Shown here: one piece after another, positions 53,010 through 63,841 of the stretch
How positions within the stretch are numbered: the first letter of the stretch is position 1
Layout of the letters: each line of letters starts with the position of its first letter
DNA from: Hyphomicrobium nitrativorans NL23
GTDB lineage: Bacteria; Pseudomonadota; Alphaproteobacteria; Rhizobiales; Hyphomicrobiaceae
DNA: 64,000 bases
Reading direction: 5' to 3'
NCBI RefSeq assembly: GCF_000503895.1
Contig: NC_022997.1
Coordinates: forward strand, 2,004,501 to 2,068,500
Program-made: the position numbers and the translations under genes
Notes under the pieces: generated by a model
What the model was told of the DNA's origin: nothing
The model's database searches: none
What the model saw: only the letters and a program-made list of their open reading frames with translations

Positions 53010-53795
53010 CTAGTTCAGCGTGGGCGATGGTGGGGGAAAGTTGTCGGACCCGTTTGCGGGGAGCGCGAGTTCGCCTTGAGTTGGTGAGCCGTTGATCTCG
53101 CGGATGGCCGTGTCCACGAGTTGGACGAAATCGTCGTGTTCTTTGGCACTGATGCGGCGGAGTGCGATGTAGCGTCGATATTGACTGTGCAGAGCTGTGA
53201 TCAAATTGGCGGTCTCAATGGGGAGCGGCTTTTTTCGGCGCTTGTCGCTGAGCATATAGGTCATCTTCCCGATGCGGTTCATCAGCGGAGCTATGCCAGC
53301 GTCGTCTAGCCTTCGTCTAAAGACTTCGGTGAAGCGCTCCCAAGCCGACTTCATGTCTGTGAACAGCTCGTCCGGCGTTTTTTCCGCAGGACGGATCGGA
53401 TTGAGGCGGCGGAAAAAACCGCTCTGCATTCGTTCCTGATCCTCATCTTGGAGACGGGCTTGGGTGATGTTGTCCGCGTTGTACTCGGACATCTTCTCCT
53501 GGGCTTCGACGATGAATTCGCGGAGGGCGTCCAGTTCCGTGCGAACCTGTTCGGCGGCCAGCCTCGTGGCGTTCGACGCTGCGATGGCTTGTCCGAATTC
53601 GCGCGTCATCTCGCGCTGCGTTTCGGCCAAGTGATAGAGTTGGGCGAGGACTTCGATTTTATTGAGCTTGCGGATAGCAGGCCCAAAACGGAGGAGCTGA
53701 ATTGCGCAAAAGACGAGGGCAATCAGAAAGGTGCCGAAGACAAGGGTGAGACTGAGTGGTGCTTTCAAAGCAAGTTCGAGTGCTTCAACGTCCAT
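53010..53795 (-). CDS. Membrane-anchored coiled-coil protein of unknown function
   Basis: 261 residues from ATG 53795. One membrane helix near the N-terminus (SLTLVFGTFLIALVFCAIQL), then a cytosolic helical part with IEVLAQLYHLAETQREMTRE and LDALREFIVEAQEKMSEYNA, and a basic region (SDKRRKKPLPIETANLITAL). No family recognised. Codon use is less GC-rich than in neighbouring genes and the gene is flanked by direct repeats, which suggests acquisition. It lies just downstream of uvrA on the same strand but is probably independent. Confidence 0.68.
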   Translation of the reverse strand: MDVEALELALKAPLSLTLVFGTFLIALVFCAIQLLRFGPAIRKLNKIEVLAQLYHLAETQREMTREFGQAIAASNATRLAAEQVRTELDALREFIVEAQEKMSEYNADNITQARLQDEDQERMQSGFFRRLNPIRPAEKTPDELFTDMKSAWERFTEVFRRRLDDAGIAPLMNRIGKMTYMLSDKRRKKPLPIETANLITALHSQYRRYIALRRISAKEHDDFVQLVDTAIREINGSPTQGELALPANGSDNFPPPSPTLN

Positions 53796-53890
53796 TGCTA
53801 CGCCCCCACGCAAACACTACGCACATCGCAGGTAGTTAATCAGTGGGCGGCGGGGTTTGCCAATCACATTTTCGGAGCGGTGGCCGAGGC

Positions 53891-53927
53891 TGGCGTTGAT
53901 GGTCGCCTGCGCGGCCATGGCGTGGAG
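53891..53927 (+). repeat. Direct repeat, right copy
   Basis: About 37 bp, starting TGGCGTTGATGGTCGCCTGC; partner of 52943-52978. It ends 17 bp beyond the uvrA stop. Confidence 0.75.
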
Positions 53928-53944
53928 GGAAGGTGAGCGGTGGA

Positions 53945-56959
<3,015 letters not shown>

Positions 56960-57243
56960 GGGCGGAGTGTCTAGCCCGCCGCTCGGGCGGCGGCAATGCA
57001 ACCCAACGGCGCGGGCGGAATTGAGGAAGTGGACCGGACAAATCGGGTGTTCGTAGCGGTAAAGCAAGGCCCTGAAAAATCCATGCGGATTGGTGGGAGC
57101 CGCTTGGGCGTTCCGAACCGGGGTCATCTAAACGACTGCGAAACCAAACTGTTAAGCAACGGAAGACACGACCGGCGCGATCGGGTCTTTATGGCGAATT
57201 GATTTGTGGGCTGCTCAAATCGACGGGAAGAGCAGCGGGCTTG

Positions 57244-58710
57244 ATGGGCCGCCGGATGGGAGATCTTCAACTCGCACAAGACAACATCCTCGACGGCGGG
57301 GACGCCGTCGACTGGTCCGGGGCGGGGCTGCCGTCTTTCGGCAATTGGCCTGCGCCGCTCCAGATCTCGGCAGCGATCGTCGCGAACGCTCCCGGGCCGA
57401 TGCTTCTCCTGATCGGTCCCCAGGCGATCCTGTATGCCAATTCGGCCGGCGTTGCCTTGATCGGATCGTGCGCGGATGGACCCGTTTTGGGGCGCCCGAT
57501 CGTCGATGTCCTTCCCCGTTACGCAGAGCTTTTTGCGGTGGCTCTTGTGCGGGCCGCTCGCGGGGAGGGCACGAGCTTCCGCAATCATGAGTTGCGATGC
57601 GTGCGCGACGGCGTGCCGGGCGCCGCCTGGTTCAATCTGGAATTTACGCCTGTTCTGGACGCGAACGGGCTCACGCTCGGCGTGCTGTGCATGGCGTCCG
57701 AGGTCACCCACCATGTCGAAAGGGCACGTGAACTCGCTGTGGCGAGGAAACAGCTTGAGCTTGCCGTCATCCTTGCGGACGCGGGCGAAACGGAGACGGC
57801 TTTGGCCGAGAGCCGCTTCCAGTTCGATACGCTCACGGAGTCGCTTCCTCAGATCGTGTGGAGTAGCGATGCCGAGGGCCGCCACGATTATTTTTCGCGT
57901 CGCTGGACGGAATTCACGGGCATCGAGCCCCACGAGATTACCGAGGATACCTGGAAAGAACTTGTCCACCCCGAGGATTGGGAGAGGGTTTGGCATGCCT
58001 GGGAAGGCGCGCGGCGCACCGGGGAGCCCTACGATATCGACTACCGCTTCTTGCATCACTCCGGCGACTACCGCTGGCTTCGCGTCATGGCGTTGCCGGT
58101 GCGCGACGGCCGCGGTGCGATCATGCGCTGGTGCGGGACGTCCACCGACGTTCACGACGCCTATCTCCTTTCTGAAGAACGCCAACGGCTCGCCTACGAA
58201 CTTGAGCGCATCGCCAATTGGGATCAGCTTACGGGCGTGCTGACGCGCCGCGCGTTTTTCGAGCGTTCGGAGAAGATCATTGTGCAGTTGGCGCGGGAGT
58301 TCGGTCGGGTCAGCGTCCTGATGCTCGATGTCGATCATTTCAAGCAGATCAACGACGGCTACGGCCATCCGGCCGGCGATGCCGTCCTTTCGCTGACGGC
58401 GAAACGCATGGACGGTCTCTTGAAGGGGGGAGACCTGCTGGGGCGGCTCGGCGGCGAAGAGTTTGCGGTGCTGCTTCCAGGGACGGCGCCGGACGTGGCG
58501 ATGGCCGTCGCGGACAGAATTCGGTCTGCCATCGAGGTCGAGCCGTTTGCGATCGATGGCGGTGTCCGGATTTCGGTGACGTTGAGTATCGGGGTTGCGT
58601 CAGGGGTGGCATGCGAGGGCGACTTGGAACGCCTGCTGTCGATTGCGGACAAAGCGCTTTACCAAGCCAAATCTGGCGGCCGCAATCGATCCGCCCTGGT
58701 CGAGGCATAG
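57244..58710 (+). CDS. PAS-GGDEF protein, probable diguanylate cyclase
   Basis: About 488 residues from ATG 57244 (ATG 57256 and TTG 57199 are alternatives). Two PAS-like domains: one around 40-170 (IVANAPGPMLLLIGPQAILY) and one around 195-310 with a PAC tail (LPQIVWSSDAEGRHDYFSRR, TEFTGIEPHEITEDTWKELV). The GGDEF domain (about 330-488) has MLDVDHFKQINDGYGHPAGD and an active GGEEF. The inhibitory RxxD site upstream reads KGGD, so product inhibition may be weak. Makes c-di-GMP from GTP. The kinase gene follows after 7 bp. Confidence 0.9.
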   Translation: MGRRMGDLQLAQDNILDGGDAVDWSGAGLPSFGNWPAPLQISAAIVANAPGPMLLLIGPQAILYANSAGVALIGSCADGPVLGRPIVDVLPRYAELFAVALVRAARGEGTSFRNHELRCVRDGVPGAAWFNLEFTPVLDANGLTLGVLCMASEVTHHVERARELAVARKQLELAVILADAGETETALAESRFQFDTLTESLPQIVWSSDAEGRHDYFSRRWTEFTGIEPHEITEDTWKELVHPEDWERVWHAWEGARRTGEPYDIDYRFLHHSGDYRWLRVMALPVRDGRGAIMRWCGTSTDVHDAYLLSEERQRLAYELERIANWDQLTGVLTRRAFFERSEKIIVQLAREFGRVSVLMLDVDHFKQINDGYGHPAGDAVLSLTAKRMDGLLKGGDLLGRLGGEEFAVLLPGTAPDVAMAVADRIRSAIEVEPFAIDGGVRISVTLSIGVASGVACEGDLERLLSIADKALYQAKSGGRNRSALVEA

Positions 58711-58717
58711 GCGCGCC

Positions 58718-59920
58718 ATGGGCGAGACAAGGGAGCCTGGCCAAGACGTTGAGACGATCTCGCCGTTCTCCTCCATAATCTCTTCCCGAAATCCATTGCT
58801 TGCGGACCTTCGCTGCACTAAGCCAAGCTCTCAAATTGGAGAGTGTGTCACGGAGTATCATTTGGACGGCCGGCCTTCATTTCTGATCGGCGGGGGACAG
58901 GCTGCAGATGCGATCGCGCGGATCGATTGGGCGGCGACACCGCTCGGACCGATCGGTCAATGGCCGCAGTCTCTGAAAACCGCGCTCAGCATGATGCTGT
59001 TGTCGAGCTTCCCCAAGGCGATTGCCTGGGGCCGAGAGCTCACTACCTTTCACAACGATGCGTTCGCCCCGATCCTTGGCGACAAACCGCAAGCGTTGGG
59101 GCGACCTTTCAGCGAGGTATGGGTAGAGGTTTGGCCCGAGATCCAGCCGATGGTCGAAAAGGCGTTTGCGGGCGAAGCGACGTTCATCGAGAACTTCAAG
59201 CTCACCATCGACCGGCACGGCTATCCTGAGGAAGCCTATTTTACGTTTTGCTACAGCCCGATCCGCGCCGAAAACGGTGAAGTCGGCGGCATGATGGACA
59301 CGGTCATGGAGACGACCGAGACCGTGCTCGCGCAGCGGCAGCTCGCCGTGACGAATGCGGAACTTTCGCACCGGATGCGCAATGCGCTCGCGATGGTTGG
59401 TGCGATCGCGACCATGTCGTTGCGGCATGCGACAGGCCTCGACGAGGCGCGCCGGCAGCTTTCGCAACGGCTTGCGGCGCTGGGGAGAACGCAATCGTTT
59501 CTGTCGGGCGAGGCGGCAGAGGATGCGCATATCTACGAGTTGATCGAACAGTCTTTCTCCGCGCATCCGAACCTGCGCCAGAGGATCGATGTGGTGGGTG
59601 CGGATTTTCGCCTCGGGTCCAATCAGGCGCTCGCTTTGTCGCTTGCGCTCAACGAACTGATCACGAATTCGATCAAGTACGGCGCCCTCTCAAAACCGGA
59701 AGGCCGGATCGGCATCCGGTGGGATTGCGCCGGGTTTCGTTTCGTGTGGCGCGAAGCGGGGATCTCGGGCGTCGAAGCGCCATCGCGCGAAGGGTTCGGC
59801 AGCAAGGTTCTGATGCAGTTCGTGCCGGCGTCGTTCAGCGGTCAGGCCCGGATGCGGTATGAGAGCGACGGGCTGATTTACGAACTCGAAGCGCCTGCCG
59901 CTGCGATCGACAACACCTAG
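58718..59920 (+). CDS. HWE-family sensor histidine kinase with PAS domain
   Basis: About 400 residues from ATG 58718, 7 bp after the cyclase stop. The conserved protein probably begins near EYHLDGRPSFLIGG, so the first ~45 residues may not be translated. A PAS-like domain (about 60-200) is followed by the kinase core: AELSHRMRNALAMVGAIATM with the phospho-acceptor His, ALNELITNSIKYGALSKPEG (N-box) and FVWREAG (the W-x-E block naming the family). No separate response regulator is adjacent. No membrane helix, so it is a soluble sensor. Confidence 0.87.
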   Translation: MGETREPGQDVETISPFSSIISSRNPLLADLRCTKPSSQIGECVTEYHLDGRPSFLIGGGQAADAIARIDWAATPLGPIGQWPQSLKTALSMMLLSSFPKAIAWGRELTTFHNDAFAPILGDKPQALGRPFSEVWVEVWPEIQPMVEKAFAGEATFIENFKLTIDRHGYPEEAYFTFCYSPIRAENGEVGGMMDTVMETTETVLAQRQLAVTNAELSHRMRNALAMVGAIATMSLRHATGLDEARRQLSQRLAALGRTQSFLSGEAAEDAHIYELIEQSFSAHPNLRQRIDVVGADFRLGSNQALALSLALNELITNSIKYGALSKPEGRIGIRWDCAGFRFVWREAGISGVEAPSREGFGSKVLMQFVPASFSGQARMRYESDGLIYELEAPAAAIDNT

Positions 59921-60480
59921 GCTGCGCCGCTCGCCGGGGCCTGCCGCGGATGGCCCAGGTTCTGCGACGGAAATGCGGATGACTGCTTAAGTATCGGGCT
60001 GCTCTTGACAGACGAGGCGTTGCACCCAAATCTCATAGGTGATGGCTGTCGCTGTTCCGTGGCCTCCCTGAGAACGAGCGTTGGAAACAACATCGTTCAC
60101 TCGGCCCCGCAGCACCCCCGGTTGTGAGGACGGCCGTCTAAGTCGCGGTGTTCGGTCTCGTCGCCTGATCAGCGCCCGTACGCCGATACGCGGCTTTGGA
60201 TCAACAGCGAACGGAGGGAGCATGACGCCACCTGGTTGTCGAATTGGACCTCGCGCCGACGCGAGGTCCAGGCTTGGGTAACGAGAGCTGCTGCAGCAAA
60301 GCTCCGCGTATCTCAGGTCCTTTAAAAATCAGATTTGATCCACCTCATGCGAGGGCGGAGGAGCGGCCTAGATCTGGGCCAATCTCCAGAGCCTTGCCTT
60401 ACAAGTCCGGCTCGGCTGGACAGGTTACCGAAGACAGAGAGCCCCACTCGGCGTAACGCGCGAGGGGGCTCATTTTTGTA
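59921..60480. other. ~560-bp region without a supported gene, with hairpins
   Basis: At 60221 a 19-codon frame (MTPPGCRIGPRADARSRLG) follows GGAGGGAG, and its end forms a perfect 11-bp hairpin (60245-60270). A terminator-like hairpin, GAGCCCC...GGGGGCTC then A and T5, lies at about 60439-60475. This may mark a small RNA or leader, but nothing is recognised. Confidence 0.4.
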
Positions 60481-60486
60481 TTCAGG

Positions 60487-60769
60487 CACAAGCTGTCAGA
60501 AACTTTGCTCAAGGGGCGTGGTGCTTTGTGGATGGCCGGCGCACTTGCGCCGGGCGCCCTTGGCGCCAGGGCTGCTGCCGCAGCCGTTTTTTGTTTTGGA
60601 CACAAGCTGAGGGAAGCTTCGGATAAGAAGCGTGGTGCTTTGTGGATGGCCGCGGCAGTCCATGCGGAGCATGGCTCCGCCATGACCCGCGGGTCGCGTT
60701 GCTCCCTGGCTGCTGCCGCAGCCGTTTTTCTTTAGATACAGGCGGCAGTCCATGCGGAGCGTGGCTTCG
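60487..60769. repeat. Degenerate tandem repeats with terminator-like ends
   Basis: CACAAGCTG (60487 and 60601) and GCGTGGTGCTTTGTGGATGG (60516 and 60630) recur with a 114-bp period. Each unit ends in GGCTGCTGCCGCAGCC followed by T5-T6 (about 60570-60592 and 60708-60730). The second unit carries an extra ~24 bp and a palindrome GCGGAGCATGGCTCCGC, of which a third partial copy lies at 60742-60769. Confidence 0.75.
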
Positions 60770-60802
60770 CTAAGACGCTCCCGGGTGGTGTGCGCTCCGC
60801 TG

Positions 60803-60844
60803 AAAAAGGGCCGGGTGCGCGTGGGAATGCACGACACCCGGCCC
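60803..60844 (-). terminator. Terminator of the first TGPWGFS gene
   Basis: GGGCCGGGTG (60808-60817) and CACCCGGCCC (60835-60844); on the minus strand followed by T5. It lies 60 bp past the stop. Confidence 0.85.
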
Positions 60845-60903
60845 GCTGCTGCGCTTAGGGGGGAGACCGCAGCAAACACGTCATGTTTTGGGGTTCGCGA
60901 GGC

Positions 60904-61203
60904 TTATGACTCGGGCGCGGTGGCCTTGCCGCCATTCAGCTTGCCGTCCTTGACCGTCAGGCTGTCGCCGGCATTCGCCATCCACGAGAAGCCCCACGGG
61001 CCCGTGAGACCGCAGCCGTCCTTGCACTTGTCGGAGAAGTCGCCGGTCTGACCGGCTGCCACGGTTTCCACGTGCTCGGTCTCGCCTTCATCGATGCCGA
61101 ACTTCAATTCGTCCGCGTCCTGGTTGTCGATGGTGAGGGCCATGGCGGGCGCCGCAAAGACGGCGGCGGCAATGGCCAGCGTGGAGGCCTTCATGAACTT
61201 CAT
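60904..61203 (-). CDS. Small exported protein with Cys-x3-Cys and TGPWGFS motif (paralogue A)
   Basis: 99 residues from ATG 61203 with GGAGAGG upstream. Signal peptide (ending AMA-LT). The mature part opens LTIDNQDADELKFGIDEGET, then KCKDGCGLTGPWGFSWMANA and DSLTVKDGKLNGGK. A second gene at 62372-62893 shares the same order of features. The two Cys are probably bridged. I do not recognise the family. It has its own terminator. Confidence 0.75.
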   Translation of the reverse strand: MKFMKASTLAIAAAVFAAPAMALTIDNQDADELKFGIDEGETEHVETVAAGQTGDFSDKCKDGCGLTGPWGFSWMANAGDSLTVKDGKLNGGKATAPES

Positions 61204-61635
61204 TGCTTCCTCTCCAATTATTTTTTGCCTATCTCGCGGGACGGTTGTCCCCGAGCCGCAACAGTCCGGCTCGATTGCCGCGGCGGGGCGGAACCGTCCC
61301 GCGATTGGCTGGCATGTGGGGGCAGGACACCCCCGTAACATTTGGGTCGGTTCCGTCCGGGCGGGCCACTATGGGTTTTTGCCCATTGAATCCCAGGGAA
61401 GGACGCCAACATGAAGGACTTACGCCGCCGTTCGGATCGCGGAGGGCGATTCCTTCCGGGGCATGCCGCACGCGCCATGCGCAGCCCCATGGAAATCCCG
61501 CCTTGGTGGCGCTACGTTCCGTTGCCAGACTTCCGACATCGCCTCTCTGAACGGCGCCTGAACCTTTCGCTCAGGAGCAGTTCAGCGGACCCTTGGCATT
61601 CCGGCCGTGTATGCCGCGCGGGACGGAGCAGTGCG
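61204..61635. other. 432-bp divergent region between paralogue A and the membrane protein gene
   Basis: Upstream regions of both genes. An open frame on the plus strand continues from 61411 into the next gene but has no plausible signal or ribosome site; no further gene is supported. Confidence 0.4.
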
Positions 61636-62268
61636 ATGTCAGCGACGACTTTTGAGGGAACACATCCGATGTTGAGAGACCTAGCGAACAGTGACGGCAA
61701 GAGCGGTGGCGTCGTTTCTCTTCTGAAAACGGTGGCTCTGGTGGTGACGATCGTGGGTGCGATCCCGACGGCCATCACGGCGTATCATGCGTGGCAATAC
61801 AAGGTTCCGTTCACGAAGGTGCCGCATCGGCTTGCCCAGTACGACCTTTGGATGAAGAACCTCGATTGCCAGATCGAATACAAGGCGCTCGATACGGCAC
61901 AGGGGACGAAGCTCGATGTGGGGGCGTGCCCGTCCACGGGCGATATCGCGATCCGCATCGAGTCGACCGACGGCAAAACGACGTACGAATGGATCGCCTA
62001 CAACGAATTGCAGAAGCCCGGCGAGGAGCCGCCGACGAACCTGATCGATCTCTTTATCGGGGTTGCGCGCGCTGACACGGCGGGGCCGCCGAGCGTGAGG
62101 ACGGCGCAGGCAATGGAAGTGGTGTGTCAGTCGCTCGTGACCAAGAACCAGCTTGTGCGGGTGGTGCGTGAAGGCGGCAAGTGCTTCCGCGAGGAGCTTT
62201 CGCCGATGCGGGGCTCCATCGACAAGCGCGAGGAAGTGCCGTGCGATACCCAGTGCACGGCGGGTTGA
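61636..62268 (+). CDS. Membrane-anchored periplasmic protein of unknown function
   Basis: 210 residues from ATG 61636 with GGAG upstream (ATG 61669 is an alternative). One membrane helix (VVSLLKTVALVVTIVGAIPT) leaves a periplasmic domain of ~155 residues with five or more Cys: WMKNLDCQIEYKALDTAQGT, LDVGACPSTGDIAIRIEST and FREELSPMRGSIDKREEVPC. No family recognised. It lies between the two TGPWGFS paralogues and has a strong terminator. Confidence 0.7.
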   Translation: MSATTFEGTHPMLRDLANSDGKSGGVVSLLKTVALVVTIVGAIPTAITAYHAWQYKVPFTKVPHRLAQYDLWMKNLDCQIEYKALDTAQGTKLDVGACPSTGDIAIRIESTDGKTTYEWIAYNELQKPGEEPPTNLIDLFIGVARADTAGPPSVRTAQAMEVVCQSLVTKNQLVRVVREGGKCFREELSPMRGSIDKREEVPCDTQCTAG

Positions 62269-62309
62269 GCCCGCTGGCGATGCTCGGTTAGGGCGGATCG
62301 AAAAACAAC

Positions 62310-62345
62310 AGCCGCGGACGGGTGGGCCCGTCCGCGGCTATTTTT
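62310..62345. terminator. Strong bidirectional terminator
   Basis: AGCCGCGGACGGG, loop TGGG, CCCGTCCGCGGCT: a perfect 13-bp stem followed by A and T5 on the plus strand; the minus strand also has a T-run after it. Confidence 0.92.
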
Positions 62346-62371
62346 ATCTCGGGCGGTGCCGATCTGCCGGG

Positions 62372-62893
62372 CTATTTGTTGCCCTGCATGAGCGCGCCCC
62401 AAGAGCCGGGCGCCGCGCCCTTCTTCGCCTTTTTGGCCGGGCGGCGGGGCTTCGACCTGGCGGCGCGCTTCGGCGGCTGGGCGGCGGGGGCGGGTTTCGC
62501 TGCCGGGACCGCGGTTGCGGCGGGTTCGTCGGGCGTTTCGATGGCGGCTGTCGACGGGTCCTGCGGGATGAGGCCGGTCGTGGATTTCGGTGCCGTGTCC
62601 GCGGTGGCGAGGCGGGGCGACACAATGGCCTTGCCGTCGCTCTCGATGACGGCGTTCTGGGGCACGATGTGCGAGAAGCCCCACGGGCCCGTGACCGCGC
62701 AATCGCTGCTGCAGTCCTGCTTCACCTCCAGCGAGCCGCCGGCGGGGACGGTGTGGACTTTCTGCTCGGAGCCGGTGGATACGCCGATGGTGAAATCCTT
62801 GTCGGACGTGTTCTTGACGGTCAGCGCGCCGACGGGGATGGCCGCGCCCAAAAGCACCGCGGCGGCGGCGACTACGCGTGTCATGACGCTCAT
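62372..62893 (-). CDS. Exported protein with Cys-x3-Cys and TGPWGFS motif and basic tail (paralogue B)
   Basis: 173 residues from ATG 62893 with AAGGAGA upstream. Signal peptide (ending VGA-LT), then LTVKNTSDKDFTIGVSTGSE, DCSSDCAVTGPWGFSHIVPQ and VIESDGKAIVSPR, in the same order as in paralogue A. A C-terminal extension of ~75 residues is Ala/Pro/Lys-rich (KRAARSKPRRPAKKAKKG) and ends SWGALMQGNK. The basic tail could bind anionic polymers in the envelope. Function unknown. Confidence 0.77.
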   Translation of the reverse strand: MSVMTRVVAAAAVLLGAAIPVGALTVKNTSDKDFTIGVSTGSEQKVHTVPAGGSLEVKQDCSSDCAVTGPWGFSHIVPQNAVIESDGKAIVSPRLATADTAPKSTTGLIPQDPSTAAIETPDEPAATAVPAAKPAPAAQPPKRAARSKPRRPAKKAKKGAAPGSWGALMQGNK

Positions 62894-63146
62894 GGTCGTC
62901 TCCTTGTCGTCTCGTTTCCGGCAGGCGCCGCCCCTTTGCGGAGGCCCTGCTGTTGCCGCCGCGCCGGGGGCGGACGGGACATGAACGCCAGGGTAAACGA
63001 TTCAACGTTAACGAGTTGCTTAAAATTGCTATTATTACCCGTCATCCTCCCGTCTTATTCATTTGACTCGAAATGATAATTTCACGGACTCCAACCCCGA
63101 CCGCGGAACGGGCCGGGGGCTGAGCGTATGGCTGGACCGATTTCGG

Positions 63147-63509
63147 TCAGCGGTTGTCGGTGAGAGCGACGAACTCGGGATCTTCCTGCGCGCGCCGTTC
63201 GAACGACAGGAAATCGTAGTAGCCGCAACGGCCTTTGCCGGGGAAGCTGCGGCAGACGGAGGGGCGGGCCTCGTAGATCGTGCAGCAGCGTTTCGTGGTA
63301 TCGAAGAAGCGGCAGATGGCGCCGTAATAACGGTCGCGTTTCCGCTTCATTGCGTACTTGCGGCCGTGGGCTTCGCGCGTGAAGGCGCGGCGGGCGGCTT
63401 CGAACGACAGTTTGTGATAGCGGGCGAGGCGTTCCACGTCGCGCTTATCGAGTGCGATGAGCGGATAGGAGCAGCAATAGCCGGGGCATTTTCTACAGTC
63501 GTACTGCAC
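63147..63509 (-). CDS. YkgJ-family cysteine cluster protein
   Basis: 120 residues. Cys pattern of YkgJ/UPF0153: DCRKCPGYCCSYPLIALDKR at the start, then ICRFFDTTKRCCTIYEARPS, VCRSFPGKGRCGYYDFLSFE. About eight Cys, likely binding zinc or an Fe-S cluster. Function unknown; cytosolic. Confidence 0.88.
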   Translation of the reverse strand: MQYDCRKCPGYCCSYPLIALDKRDVERLARYHKLSFEAARRAFTREAHGRKYAMKRKRDRYYGAICRFFDTTKRCCTIYEARPSVCRSFPGKGRCGYYDFLSFERRAQEDPEFVALTDNR

Positions 63510-63841
63510 GGAAGCGACGCGACCCTGTTGCGCGCACCGCTATGTTTCGGGGGCGCGTGTTACGTCCGGATGCCGCCGGTTCGAACCCAAGCGGCGCGAG
63601 GCGGGAAAGGATATGCCTCTGGCTCCCGGCTGTGTTAGCGCTCCGCTTCGCGGGCGGCAATGGCAAACCCTGCATGATACAGGGCTTTGTCTCAGCTTTG
63701 CCGCAACCCTTGCGTCCCCTTGGCCACAACGAACGCCAAAGTGCCGGCGGTGCCGAGCGCCTCCGCTGGCTTCCGGACATACTTTCTCCTTTAATAGCCG
63801 CCCAATATATCCGTACCCGTATTTTATCGAGGGATCCCGGA
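63510..63841. other. 332-bp intergenic region
   Basis: Divergent upstream region of the YkgJ-like gene and the last gene. It contains a tRNA-like GGTTCGAACC string, but the arms around it do not pair as a T-stem. No gene is supported; AT-rich sequence at 63790-63830 may hold the promoter of the last gene. Confidence 0.45.

Noticed and set aside
53010-53795. Defence gene such as a Zorya- or Gabija-like component
   Set aside because: One membrane helix and a coiled coil are not enough; no nuclease, ATPase or partner gene lies beside it.
60496-60879. Cys-rich open frame on the minus strand with internal repeats
   Set aside because: The internal repetition comes from the DNA repeats; no plausible start and it contains the terminator-like hairpins.
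63560-63600. Possible tRNA around GGTTCGAACC
   Set aside because: The T-loop-like string is a self-complementary motif; on neither strand do the flanking bases form a five-pair T-stem, and no acceptor, D or anticodon arms fit.
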